A DNA stretch of 64,000 nucleotides from Azadirachta indica (GCA_022749755.1 CM040442.1:16156457-16220456); one strand, 5' to 3'; positions 35,114-48,715 are shown, counted from the first letter of the stretch. Made by a program: numbers and translations. The notes: a model not told the origin generated them from the letters alone.

Positions 35114-38100
35114 TAAAATTCTCTTCCATTTTGGGTAAAAATTTCACAATTTATGTGAATAGATTTATAGGATACATCATAATGCCATTCATCTAAATTT
35201 TCACATTTCTAATGTATATTGTATATATAATACATAATATTAAAAAATATATAAATATATATTACAAAATGATCTAAAATATTTAACCATATCTTAAAAG
35301 AAAAAAAAAAATTAGGGTTAAAAATTTGTGTTATTGGTTGTATTCATCAATATAAAAAAAAAAAAAAACATAGTCAATATAAATCCGACCTTTCTATTAA
35401 CCAAATTAGAATTTAAAATACATATATCATCTATTTATTACACATTCAATATAATTAATAAATGATTTATATTTATATTGTGATATCACACAATATTTAA
35501 TTAAACCGATCATATTTGTATTGTGAAATGACTAAACATGACTAATTCTTTTAACACCAATTAACACATTAACACTTTTAAATTGAAACTTAAATTGTTT
35601 AATTTCAATATAGAAGTTAACTTAATATTCGTAACTAAATTTATTATTACTTAAAAAAAAATTAAATCTATATACCTCACTAATAAATAAGAAACACAAA
35701 TTAAATTTTTAATTTATTCATTTAATAATTAAGAAATCAAGTTAAACTAGTTTTAAATATATTCATATTATAAATGAATTAACATATGATACGCTAATTT
35801 GTTTAATTAATTTTATCTTAAATAAATTAGTAAATCAAAATTCTAAATACAAATACAATTTATTTATTAAATAAAATTTTACATAAATATATATATATAT
35901 ATATTTTTTACTTCAAATCCATTTATTAACATTTAATTTGTGTCCTATATATAATGGTATCGTGACCCAAAATATTCTTATAAACATAGGCAGAGGAGAT
36001 TAGGATGTATTGCTTTACGTGGGGCCCTCGTCTTGAATTTTCCATTATGCTTTTTCTGCGATGCCCCTTGTTACACGTTACGACTATAACTTTGTCATCT
36101 TCTAGATTGTACGACTTCCTGATAGCCAAAAATATCCCTTCAATATTAGTTAAAAATTAATAATTGAAATAGATATATCAACTTTAATAATAATAAGAGA
36201 AAAAGACCTTTTAAATATTTAAATTTTAGTTTATTAAATTAATTAATTATTAATATTTATTAAAATTTTAATCTATTAAAAATAATGATTATATTTTTAT
36301 AACACTAATGATAATTAATTAAAAAATTATTTTTAAATTTTTAATTAAAATTAATATAATAATAATATATATATTATCTTATAAGCTGTTGATAATTAAC
36401 ATTTATTAATATATTTTAACTAAAATATAAATTTTATTTTATAATATATTAAGAATTTAATATTAATTACATATTAAAAATAAATAAAAGATAATATTAT
36501 TATTTATTTTATTAATATATTTTAGATAAATATATTATATTTTTTTAATTTAAATATTTTTTATTTTTATTAAATAATTATTATTGATAGGGATATAATT
36601 ACTATTTTTAATAAATTAAAATTTTAATAAATATTTTTAAAATTATTAAAAAACTAATCAGTTTAATAAAGTAAATCTTAAAAATTTTTAATTTTTTTTA
36701 TGATAATAATAAATAAATAGTTTTTTTGATAATTAATAATATAAAAGGATTTATGGTTCCTTAATTTACATAATTTTTAATATTATTTATAAATTATTAA
36801 ATTTAAATATTTTTAATGATTAAAATTGTGTTTCACGTATACATTAATTACGAAATTTTTATTATATATTAATTATATATATTAAATTTAATATCAACCG
36901 TTAAAAATAAATAGATCTAATGATGTACATGTAAAAAATTTTATAAAATTAAAAAACTGTTAATTTGTTCTTTAATAATGTTACCTATGATTTATAATTT
37001 TTTTTTTTGTGCTACCCTATTTTATATTATATTTTATTATAATATAATATTATCAAAATGTAATAATATAATATTTTGAATATATAATTTGTCTCGGGGA
37101 GCTATCTCTTATTCATTTGTTATGAGATGAAACTAAAAATAATTTATTAGCATTAAAATTTTAATTAAATAAAACATTAAAAATGTAGGAAGGTTAATTT
37201 ACTACTCATTATGAATGGAATAGTAACTCAATTTTAGCTTTAGCAGCAAATCAACAATCGTCAACAACCCTTTTTTTTTTTTTTAACTTTCATAATTAAA
37301 AAATTAAAACTAAGTGACTAACTTTGAAATTCTTTTTACACCTTCAATGCAATTGATTTGTTGGAAACTTCAGAATCTTTGAATTTATTGGAAAAAAAAA
37401 CGAATAAATAAATGAAAAGAATTATCCTTTTAGAGGGTTAGCGTAATTGATTGCGTGACTAAAAGTTGACCTTTACAAGTCAAACTGCTAATTTTTTTGA
37501 CTTTGACCACAACACTTTCAAATTTTCAGTTTATATATATATATGTATATTAGTGATTCAACAGACTGGAAGTTTTCCTTTTTTTTTTTTAAATTGCTCA
37601 ATCCTTTGGTTGTTTTAAATTGTATTTTTATTTTTTTACTTTTAACTTTTCTAGATATAACTTATATAAGTTAAAAAGTACAGCTCAAAAAAACTTTGAG
37701 AATTATGTAAGAGGAATTGAAAATTAAAAATGAAAAAGTTGAAAACATATATTTTTTAGATAATTACATTTTAATTATTAAACTTTAGTAAAATAATAAA
37801 TAAGAACACATATTAGTGATTTTAATAAATTAGTTCTTGATTTTTTTTTTTTAATTTTATAAACGTCATTCTAGAAAAAAAAAAGTTAAAAATTAAGAAA
37901 ATTATTTGCTTTTTTTTTTTCTTAATGTTTAATTAACTGAATTTCTCTATTTTATATAATTAAATATATTTATTTTTAACTTAATTGATATTTTTAGACA
38001 CTTATTAAATAAAAAATTATTTTTTTTTTTTTTTTTTGGCTGGATTGAAAATTTTGTATAGATTTATCAAATCACTTCTCAAAATGTTACTACCTTATTA

Positions 38101-39029
38101 TTTACATTATTATATATATATATAAATTTAATACCCTTTAAAAAAATACCTATTGCTTTCCTTTACATGAACGTTTTGCCTCTCCCTCAAATTTATTAAC
38201 CAATTTTTCAATTAAGGTATAGTTTTTAATTTCTTTTTATTTTTTCTAGCATGGTTATTATTTTTACATGTTTTGTTGTCTTTATTGTAATTTAAATATA
38301 TTTACTTTTTCATAACATATACAAGGAATTATATCAAAATTTTATATTAACATATAAATATTATTATATTTATATGTTTTAAAAAATTTATTATTTGTTT
38401 GACATGTAAATTTTAAAATGGTGCATATGTATAAGTGTTATTTTTAATATTATAATTTACCAAATACTCCATTATTTTGATTGATTATTTATTCAATATA
38501 ATAAAAAAAAATTTATAAATCACAAATTATCAAATTGTGATTCTTTTATTTGTTTTATTCTCTTAAATGGTATTCGTATGTAAACTAAATTGTAGTGGAA
38601 AATGTTTGAATGCTAGTTCAATTTAATTATTTTGTATCATTTTGCTAACTTATAGTCCAAGTCCAAGGAAATGATTTTGATGCAGTATAAAGTAAAATGT
38701 AGTCAATCACTCCACTAAAGGCTGTTTAGTATTCTTGCCTTCTAAATAGAGGGGAAAATATTAAAATTCTTTTAATACCAAATAAGTGGAGATAGAATTT
38801 TTTAAAATAGTAATAAATTTTTCTTAATTGAGGATGCTAGATTTAATCCACTCAAAATTATTACTAAATTTTTTTATATAATATCAATATATCAGATTCT
38901 TGATAAATTTATGATAATAATATTAATAAAATGTACATGTAATATATAATACTGAAAAAAAAAAAGATGTAGAGAATTTATTTATAACTTTGAAGCATTT
39001 TATTGATGTCAAGGTATACCTTCAATATG
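35114..39029. other. Extremely AT-rich spacer
   Basis: Mostly A/T with short TA runs and no coding signal. The stretch 36130-36980 is almost devoid of G and C. Two less AT-biased patches stand out: 35930-36130 and 37430-37520. The second contains several W-box cores (TTGACC, GTCAAAC, TTTGACTTTGACC). Confidence 0.5.
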
Positions 39030-40180
39030 ATGCATTCAAAGGGTGGAGACAAACAATTTGAGATGTAATTAAAATTTCAGAGCCGTAAATGTGCAAATTA
39101 TTAAACCGATAAGATAGAGATTTGCAAAATTTAAGAAGTTGTAAAATTAAACGTAAGAGCTGAGATTTGCAACTACTTTTGTGAACCGATTTAAGAAAAT
39201 TGAGATTTATATTATACTTAAGAGGTTTCATGGAAGAAATTTTAAGAAACTAAGAAGTTAATATGACTTTTTTATGACGTAATAGATTTTGATAAATTTC
39301 TTATATAAAAGATTTGACTTTAGATATTTTATATTTTTTGGGTTTTTTGGAAGACCAATTTCAGCAAATATTTCAAAATAATTTACTTCTCTTATGAAGT
39401 GATCATAATATCACTTATTTTGTTAATTTTTTAAACAGTAATTACAAGATAAAAAAAATAAGTGAATAATTTTTAATAAATACTATTTAAAAAAATTCCA
39501 AAACTTCAAAGGAGGGTATTAGAAAATAACTGTTTCGATCTTTCGAAGGTCCTTCAAATAGGTACTAGAATTGTATTAAAGTTGGCAAATTGTCAACCAA
39601 AGTACACCACCAACCATACCCAAACACATTAAATGTTTTATTTTTCTTATATTTCTAGAAGTTTTTGTTATAACTTTTAATCTTTTTATAAATTTAACTT
39701 TTTATTACATTTTTTATTAATTGTATTTAAAAAAAAGTTAAAATATTATATAATTAAAAGTAAAAATAAAGAAATTATAAACTTATGGTTCAGACTTTAG
39801 TTGAAGTGATTAGTATATTTATACTCTAAATGAAAGGTAGAGATGAATTATTTCTATATGTAAAGTGGAGATTATTTTCTTTTCAAAAAGTGAAGGTAAA
39901 TTTTATTCAAATTAGATGCAGATTTTTGCAAGTGATATTAGATTAAATTTGATCAAAACTCTTAGTTTTCGATAAACTTTTTGTGATTTTATAGGCGACG
40001 CCAAATTAGATCCGTTCAAAAATTTTAACTCTCGATAAATTTTTAATGTTTCTTTTATATAATTTCAGTAAAATTTTTTCAAATTAGATGCAAAATTTTA
40101 CAAGTGATATCAGACTAAATCTATTTAAAACTACAATTAGATTTTTTATATAATGTCAATATATCAACTTTTTATAAATT
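39030..40180 (+). repeat. Diverged direct duplication, copy A
   Basis: Colinear with 40491-41540. Shared blocks are GACAAACAATTTGA, TAGATTTTGATAAATTT, ATTTCAAAATAATTT, TAAACAGTAATTA, GTTTCGATCTTTCGA, AATTGTCAACCA then GTACAC and CACCAACC, and TTTTTCTTATATTTCTAGAA. No coding potential. Confidence 0.8.
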
Positions 40181-40490
40181 TAAACATGTAGGGCATTTGA
40201 TCTCTTTCTTAAGAAAAAAAAAAAAAACTCCACAAAAGGTAAAAAATCATTCCATAAGACAACATTAAGTTAGCTAATGATGCTACAAGTTCAAGGGATG
40301 TAAATGCACAATTTTTTTTATGGATACCACCAATTGCATATATTCAAAATATGAGAAAGTTATTAAAAGGTAACTCTATAAAAATGCTTCAAAGTTGTAA
40401 AGCGATCAATTCTTTTCCCACACCTTCTACTTTCTTTTTCTTTCTTTTTTTTTTTTATATATATATTACATATATAATTTATTAAAGATG

Positions 40491-41540
40491 ATGGGTTCAA
40501 AAGGTGGTGACAAACAATTTGAAATGTAATTAGATATAGAGAATTATAAACAAACAAATTATTGAACAAATAAGATAGTGGTTTGTAAATATTGAAATTT
40601 TGTTGATAAGTTATAAAATTCAACACGAGCCAAGACTTGCAGCTATTTTTGTGAATCAATTTAAGAAAAAAAAAACTTATGTTATATCTTAATATTTTTA
40701 TGCAAAAATTTATAAGAAATTAAAGATTTGATATTGGTTTTATGATGTAGTAGATTTTGATAAATTTATGACATGAAAGATTTGAATTTAAGTATTTTAT
40801 GCGTTTTTGGTTTCTTCAAATACCAATTTTGTCAAACATTTCAAAATAATTTTACTTATCTTATTAAGTGATCTTAACACCGCTTATTTTGTTAAGTCTC
40901 TAAACAGTAATTATAATATTAAAAAAGAAAATTGGATAACTTTTTAATAAATATCATCTAAATAAAAATATCCAAAACTTTAAGGGAGGTATTAGACAAT
41001 AACCGTTTCGATCTTTCGATGATCCCTCCCAAGTTCTGTTGAAGTTGGTTAATTGTCAACCACGTACACCCACCAACCTCGCACAAACCCATTAATTTTT
41101 TTATTTTTCTTATATTTCTAGAAGTTTTCATTATAACTTTTAATCTTTTTTCAAATTTAACTTTTTACTGCAATTTTTTATTTTATTGTATTTAAATAAA
41201 ATTAAAATATTAGATAATTTAAATATTAGGATATAAGAATAATAAAATTACTTCATCACCCTTTAATTGAGGTGATTAATATTTTTGTGTTCCAAACAAA
41301 TAAAAGTTAGAAATTTTAATTCCTCTCATATGTAAAGTAAAAATAAGAAATTAATTTTTTTTTAAAATTAGAGATTGATTTTATGCGAATTTAAATGAAG
41401 ATTTTATAATCGACATTAAATTAAATTTAATTAAAATTTTTAATTTTAATAAATTTTTATAATTTTTACGTACAAACATTGAATTAAATTTGATCAACAG
41501 TTCTAATTCTCGATAAATTTAATAAATTGTACTTATAATT
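40491..41540 (+). repeat. Diverged direct duplication, copy B
   Basis: Second copy of 39030-40180, offset about 1.46 kb, with many substitutions and small indels. It is followed, like copy A, by copies of a motif ending in TCGATAAAT. Confidence 0.8.
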
Positions 41541-44500
41541 TATAAAATTTAAAAAAAAAAATAACTTGTCATGAAATCTTTAGAAAGGATGATTGGATTG
41601 CTACGAACAAACAATTGCTTTGGGTGGGTCCCATTTATATAAAAAAAAAAAAGCACTTTTACTAGAACAGAAGATCACATGGGGAACCTGTACGCTGTAT
41701 CTACCTCAGCTGGATTGCGTGGACTACAAGACATTGCCCTTTATTGCACGTTAATGACTTTTTGTTTCGTCTTCTAGAAGCACTTTATTGGCTTTTCGAC
41801 ATCACTTGATAGTTAAAGTTTATCTGAAATTCTCTTAATCAATATTATTTAACTAATTTTTTTAATATTATTTATACGCAATCTATCAATATTAAATAAA
41901 ATATCTATTATTATTTATTTTCTTTTAATATCAACATTTTTACTACTTAAAGTTTAGCCTAAAAAACATGAATTAATTATAAAGTTATTGTGAGAAGAAA
42001 TCACCTGATACTAAATACAAAAAAGAAAGTAAATACTGAACAATTAATGTAATGTTATTTATTTATCTTTTGCATAAATTTTAATTTATATAAAATTTGA
42101 AAAAGAATTAAATATTTAAATATATAGAATAATTTTAGTTTATAAACAAGATATTTAAGTAATAAATTACTTGTTTTTAAGTAAAATAAATATGAAAAAT
42201 AAATACTCGTATTTGTATTCTTAGGAATAAAACATCTTCAAAAGCATATATTTAATATTATTTATACCCGTAAATAAAATTTTATTAATCTAAATTTTGT
42301 TTTAATTTATGATGTTTTATAAAAAGTAATCAATTTATAATCCTAGTTAATATATTTTTAAAAACTATGCTAATAATTTTCATTTCAAATTGAATACGTT
42401 TCATATATTTTTAATTAATAAATTGTTGGTCCTAAATAAAATAGTATATATATTTTAACAATCTTCTAGAAATAACATACTTTATTTTTTTTTTGGAAAG
42501 ACTAGAAACAAGATACTTTAGTCAATATAAAGACACAAAATTTTAGTAATTATACTTTTAATGAGTGCAAGTGATTGATCATCTTCATTAAAGAATTTTT
42601 AAGGGAAAGAGAGTTTGAAAATAAATAAAAAAAAAATTGACTTTGAAAAGAAGAAAAAATAATAATTTTTATAGAATAGTGATGTAAATAAATTGATTGG
42701 GTAAAAATATTTTTTTGAGAAATTTAATAGAGTTATTCAAATTTTTTATATTAAGCAAAACAATAAAAAGTGACTTTTATTTTTAACAAAAAAGTGTATC
42801 AGCTTAGAAAATTAAACATTTTTAATTATGTAAAATAGCTAAAGTTAAAAAATTAAGTATTAAGTAAAAAAAAAAATTACCTAACTATCAATTAAAAATA
42901 TGTGTTCAGTATCTAATATGTTAACTAAAAGTACATTAGTTGCAAATGTATTCCAATGACTAATTTAGTGGCTTATAAAATAATTTTAATCGGCTTATAA
43001 TACTACAGTAATAATACTGTACCCCTTCAAAATTATCTTAAAACCTCATTATCTTTATTTACCAGTGAAAAATATTTTTTAATGATAATATATTTTTTAT
43101 ACCTTATTAATTTTAATAATATCCTCATTATTTGATTTCTTTGCAAGCTCCAGTAATTCTCATTTTTTTAAATAAAAATGATTAATTAAAATTTTCTTTT
43201 AGCATATGCTCAATTAATTTATAATAGACAAATTCTCAGTTAATTGCACATTGTTATAGAAAATTTCTCTTCACGATTAATTCTATCTCCATAATTATTT
43301 TTTTATCAAACTCTTTTGAATTTGTTGAAAACTAAAAAATTTATCTACTTAATTTAACATTTGAAAAAAATATTTATAAAAAAAAAAAAAGTTAAAAAAT
43401 TGGTAAAAGTATTAATAAATTAGCGGTATAATAGGATGTAAAAAGTGTAACATAAACTAAAATAAGTGAGTTTAATTAAAGATATATTTATATCTAATTT
43501 TAATTATTGTTAAAATTAATAAATTTCAAATAAAAAAAAAAAAATTAAATTTTAAGAAAAGTTTGGAGGTAAAACAGCATTTAAATGAAAAAAACAAACA
43601 AATTTTAAACTTTAGGCTAACACCAAATTCGATAGAGCCGGCACGGCACTGGCTCTCTCAATCCATTTGTAATTATTAAATTAAAAAAAAATAAATTATT
43701 AATTAAAAAAATAAAATAAAAGAAATAATAAAAAGACAAGGTGATCAGCCAACACAGGTACAGCAAAAGCAAACGGCATCTCCAAGAAAAGGGCTTTATA
43801 AAAATCTACCCACACGAACCCAACACGTATGCAAATAATAAATAAAAACATATCTCAAACTCAATCTCAGTTTAAGCCTGAGGCTGTGGCTGAGCCGCCA
43901 TCTGGTCAAACCCACGAGCTTTGACCAAAAAAACCCTACGCGAACACAATCCAAAACAACCAGTTTTGTCTATTTTTCCACGGTCAATCCTCCATTCGGC
44001 TTCCCAGAAACCTCCTCCTACAACCAAAATAAATATATTACTAAATAAAAAAATAAATATGATAATAACATTTGACTCCCTACATTGGTCATATTTGTGT
44101 TGGTGTGATAATAATTTATTTATTTATTCTTATAAGCCCCTGACCCCACGGAAATAATTTATATGTTTATTGAATATTTTTAACTTAATATTAAAAAATT
44201 ATTAACTATATCGTGACAAAATCAAGTTAAATTTTTTAATCTAACACAAAATTTTGAAATCTAAATATGTTTATATAATTCTAATTTTAGAAATATTTTT
44301 ATAAATTTTATTTATTTGGATAATATAATCATTTATAGAAAAATAATATATCCAATCACAAATTTTTTAGAATTTTTATTAAAATATTATCGATAAAAGA
44401 GATATTTATCGTTAAAAATTATTCTAATAATATACTCTTTATATGTAGTTCGAATAGTTGAGACACCCTTCACACTTTTAAATATTTATAATAATAATAA

Positions 44501-44809
44501 AATGTAGGAGTTTGGTACTTTATGGATGAGATTTTTTATACTAATCCTTTTTTTGGAAAATTAAAAAAAAAAAATTGATGTTCAAGGAAAAATATGTTAT
44601 ATTAATAAACTTATAGGGACCTATTTGATATAATTGTTCCATTTGACAAATTGTACAAAATGTAGGGGCTTGAATATTATTAGTAAAAAATAAAATAAAT
44701 AAATGGTAACTTGTTCAAAACGTGAGTACCTTCTTCGTCTTCTCCTTCATATACATTTAATATCCCATTTCACATCCTCTTTATCAAAAAGCCCTTCTCT
44801 CGGTATTTG
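41541..44809. other. AT-rich spacer and WRKY upstream region
   Basis: No gene to about 43600. From ~43640 the composition changes, and the last ~1.1 kb is the likely promoter and 5' UTR of the WRKY gene, with W-boxes listed separately. A short CT-rich leader precedes the ATG. Confidence 0.5.
43904..44077 (+). promoter_or_regulatory. W-box group upstream of the WRKY33-like gene
   Basis: GGTCAA at 43904-43909 and TTGACC at 43921-43926 form an inverted pair. TTGACT follows at 44072-44077. TTGAC[CT] is the WRKY binding site, and WRKY33 genes are known to bind their own promoters through such sites. Binding here is an inference. Confidence 0.55.
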
Positions 44810-46830
44810 ATGGCTTCGTCTGGTGCTGCAAACGTAGATGCTTTATCAAACTCACACCCAACAAATAACTTCACTTTCTCCACTCATCCATTCATGACTA
44901 CCACTTCTTTCACTGATCTTCTTGCTTCTCCGTCGCCTGCTGAACTTAGTGACGCCAACAATAATACCACCTCTCGTGGGCTATCTGATCGTATAGCTGA
45001 GAGAACTGGTTCTGGTGTGCCTAAGTTTAAGTCTATTCAACCTCCTTCTCTGCCCATCTCCCCTCCTTCTCTTTTCTCTCCTTCTTCTTACTTCGCTATC
45101 CCTCCCGGCCTCAGCCCTGCCGAGCTCTTAGATTCCCCTGTCTTGTTGAGCACATCTAACGTATGTTTATTGTTTGTACATATCGATTTTGTGTTTGGTT
45201 TCTGTTTAAATTCATAATTTGATCGATGGGTATTTTTCATTTTTTGTTTTGTGTACAGATTCTGCCTTCTCCAACTACTGGAACATTTCCATCTCAGGCC
45301 TTCAATTGGAAGAACAATTCCAGCAGTAACCAGCAGAATCTGAAACAGGAAGACAAAAATAAGTCCGATTTCTCTTTTCAGACCCAAACGAGGCCGAACA
45401 CAACATCATCAACCGTGTTTCAATCTACTGCAGCCACAATTCAAACAGTATGTAACATGAAGTCAAGTTTTATTTGTTTTATTGTTGTTATTTTTTACTT
45501 AATTGTGTTAAATTTGTTCATTGTTTACGGACACAGCAGCAGCAACCATGGAACTATCACGAATCCACAAAACAAGATGTGAAGTCTGAATATGCATCGG
45601 TTCAGAACTTTTCCTCTGAGATTGCGACATTACAAACTAAGAATCAGAGCAATAATGGGCTCCAGCCAGATTATGGGAACTACCATCAACAATCTCAGTC
45701 AATTAGGGACAGTAGAAAATCAGATGATGGGTATAATTGGAGAAAATATGGGCAAAAACAAGTGAAAGGAAGTGAAAATCCAAGAAGTTATTACAAGTGT
45801 ACATACCCAAATTGTCCAACCAAGAAGAAAGTTGAGAGGTCATTAGATGGCCAAATAACTGAGATTGTTTATAAGGGTAGCCATAATCATCCTAAACCTC
45901 AATCCACCAGGAGATCATCATCATCGGTTGGGTCTAACGCATTCCAAGCCAACAGTCAACCTTCAGTTGATATCCAAGATCAATCATTTGCTACACATGG
46001 AAGTGTACAGATGGATTCAGGTGCAACACCAGAGAACTCTTCGATATCGGTTGGAGATGATGACGTAGATCAGGGATCACAAAAGAGTAAATCGGCAGGC
46101 GAAGATTTTGATGAAGATGAACCAGAGGCCAAAAGATGGTAAGTTTGATAGCAATCTAAATCTGAAGTTTGAGGTATGATTACATAAACACTTGTTTGTA
46201 TTAACATTTGCTGGCTTTTTGTTCAGGAAAATAGAGGGTGAAAGTGAAGGCATTTCAGCACCTGGAAGTAGAACTGTGAGAGAACCCAGAGTTGTGGTTC
46301 AAACCACAAGTGACATTGATATTCTTGATGATGGTTATAGATGGAGGAAATATGGGCAAAAAGTAGTCAAAGGAAATCCAAATCCAAGGTAAATCTATTT
46401 AGAAGTTCTCTAATTATTGTCTTACATAGATCATTGATACAGTAGTTAGTTTATATACTTTAAATAGTGGATTCTGTTTATAGGCCAGTCTTTCTGGTGC
46501 ATCTTTACTTTTAAAAAGGATAGTACCTTGTTTACAGTTTCCTGATACTGCAAATTCTTGCTTTATCCCAGAGTTTTAAGGATTCCCTTTTTGAACTGAA
46601 ACTTTTATATGAATCAGCACTTTCCTTTTATTGGGTTTGTAATATGAATCTCATTTTGTTCTTTTATGATACAACTTGTAGGAGCTACTATAAGTGTACA
46701 CATCCTGGGTGTCCTGTTAGAAAGCATGTAGAGAGAGCATCTCATGATCTTAGAGCAGTGATCACAACTTATGAGGGAAAGCACAACCATGATGTTCCGG
46801 CAGCTCGTGGTAGTGGCCGGCCTCTGCTTG

Positions 46831-46865
<35 letters not shown>

Positions 46866-47156
46866 AACAGTAACAGTAACAATAATGTAGCTATGCCCAT
46901 AAGGACATCAGCTTTGGCTCATCACCATAACAACTCAATGCAGAACCCTCTTCGCAATTTGAGGGTACCACCATCATCATCATCGGAAGGCCAATCGCCG
47001 TTTACCCTAGAAATGTTGCAGAACCCTGGGAGCTTCGGCTTTCAAGGATTTGGAAATGCTTACATGAACGAGGCACAGCCCACGGACAATGCGTTGTCCA
47101 GAGCCAAGGAAGAGCCAAGGGACCATGATGTGTTCCTCGAGTCATTGCTATACTGA
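44810..47156 (+). CDS. WRKY33: WRKY transcription factor, group I, WRKY33-like
   Basis: Nuclear DNA-binding regulator of defence and stress genes through W-boxes. Exons: 44810-45160, 45259-45447, 45537-46138, 46227-46388 and 46682-47156, giving 592 aa. All introns are GT-AG and keep the frame. There are two WRKY domains. The N-terminal one has WRKYGQK at 248-254 with C268, C273, H296 and H298. The C-terminal one has WRKYGQK at 420-426 with C440, C445, H469 and H471. The last intron splits R435 in NPNPR|SYYK, the position conserved in plant WRKY genes. The N-terminus has SP sites at S40, S42, S84, S90, S102 and S109, the cluster that MPK3/MPK6 phosphorylate in Arabidopsis WRKY33, and the family stretch [18 protein letters not shown]. 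An Asn run encoded by AAC repeats follows the second domain. The ATG at 44810 follows an in-frame TTG, which I do not treat as the start. Orthology is judged by sequence resemblance only. Confidence 0.93.
46831..46884 (+). repeat. AAC microsatellite in the WRKY coding sequence
   Basis: A run of AAC triplets with AAT and AGT interruptions near its 3' end. It encodes about a dozen Asn and then SNSNNN. Triplet repeats of this kind are often variable in length between individuals. Confidence 0.9.
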
Positions 47157-47800
47157 AATTTGCACAGAATCCGAAAGGTTTTAGATTTCAGAAGAATAAT
47201 AAGAAGATTAGGTTCATTAGTTTATTGCATTATTCATGTTGGTTTGTTTGTTTGCTTGTATATTTCTACTACATTTTGGCTATGTATATTCAAAATTGTA
47301 GGCTTATACGTATACAAGTTTCTATTATTTATTTATTTATTTATTGTTTTGGGGCCTCTTTTCTACAATTGGAGAGCCTCAAAATCACTTTTGTACTACT
47401 GGTGAATCATTTTTGTTAACCAAAAAATTTGCATAGAAACGAAAGACTAAATTGGTGTTTTAAATTAATATTAAAGCGATTAATTTTAAATACCTATTTA
47501 TTTTTTCATCTAAAATCTAATATCATTCAAACGATTATTTTTCTCTCAAAAATTTGTGGAGGTCAATTTCATTGGATTTGTTGCAGGAGATTCAACTAAA
47601 ACTCTATTAAATTTTTCGACTAACATAAAATTAAATTTAATTAAAATTCTTATTTCTCATACGTCGGACTTTACATTTAAATTTTTAGACATCATTAAAT
47701 TAAATTTAATTGATACTTTTAATTTTCGATATTAAACTCCAGATTCAACTTTTTTAACGGTATCATACTAAATTTAATCAAAATTTTTAATTTTTTATAT
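47157..47800 (+). other. 3' UTR and flank of the WRKY gene
   Basis: About 250 bp of T-rich probable 3' UTR, including a TTTA run at 47328-47344, followed by spacer with copies of the TTAAATTTAATT motif family (47613, 47690 and 47760). Confidence 0.45.
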
Positions 47801-48715
47801 AATAATATAGATATGTAGTGCAATTAAAGAAAAAAAAAAAATTCTACTCTTAATTTTTTATATTATAAAGCAGTATTTGAATTGGGTCCCACTATACATA
47901 AAAAGGCTTCTAGGATTTTCCACAAAAGTGTAGGTTGGCGAGGGGTGGGCAATGGAATCGTCACTAGTTACATACTTGGAGGTTTGACTAGTCAAACATG
48001 AGGTGCTACGTTACTTGAATCCCAAGTACAAGAGCAATTTGGTCAAGGTCAACTTTTATATTTTCCCATTGTTATTGTACCTTCCGCGTTGCTTCCCTTT
48101 GGTAGGCCCTTCTTCATTTTCATTCACATTACATTATCACTTTTTTTTTTTTTTTGTTTTATAAAAAATTCATGTTATTTACATTTGTTAATTAGGTTAG
48201 CTTTTTGAATGCGATTGATTAATAGATAATATCACTTTCATCTTTATATTTTATCAAAATAACAAATAAGGACATAATTCTCTCATTTTAACAATTTCAT
48301 TCATTTGTTTAAACTGACTGCAAATGAAAGACAACTAAAGCTCATGAAGGTTTATATTGTGTTGTAACTTGTTCGTTTGACGTAAAGTATTGGTTGCTAG
48401 ATTGGTTTGGCTTTTTTAATTAGTTAAAAGGATTTTTTTAATATTAAAAATTATTTTTAACTTTTTTATGTTATTTGGTTGATATTGAAAAAAGAAAATT
48501 TTAATTTTTAAGAATTAAAAAAATTTTTTTTAAAAAAAAGAAATTCAATTTTTCATATTTTTTGCATAGAGTTTTTTGAATTTTCTTAAAATGTTAGAAT
48601 AATAATATAGGCATACAGCGTAATTAAAGAAAAAATTCTACTCTTAATCTTTTATATATTTATAGTGTAATTAAAGAAAAATTTTTACTATTTGAATTGG
48701 GTCCCGCTACACATA
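47801..48715 (+). repeat. 800-bp-spaced direct repeat in the WRKY 3' spacer
   Basis: 47801-47901 and 48601-48715 share AATAATATAG, AATTAAAGAAAAAA, ATTCTACTCTTAAT and TTTGAATTGGGTCCC then CTA.ACAT. Confidence 0.75.
47983..48052. promoter_or_regulatory. W-box cluster with a 14-bp palindrome
   Basis: TTTGACTAGTCAAA at 47983-47996 is a perfect palindrome made of two W-box cores. GGTCAAGGTCAA at 48041-48052 adds two more in tandem. No adjacent gene is seen to which they could belong, apart from the WRKY gene ~0.8 kb upstream. Confidence 0.4.

Noticed and set aside
43921..44157. 78-codon open frame upstream of the WRKY gene
   Set aside because: It begins at a W-box (TTGACC), matches nothing, and lies in the likely promoter.
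44807..44809. Start one codon earlier in the WRKY gene
   Set aside because: The codon is TTG. The ATG at 44810 is the normal start and fits the family.
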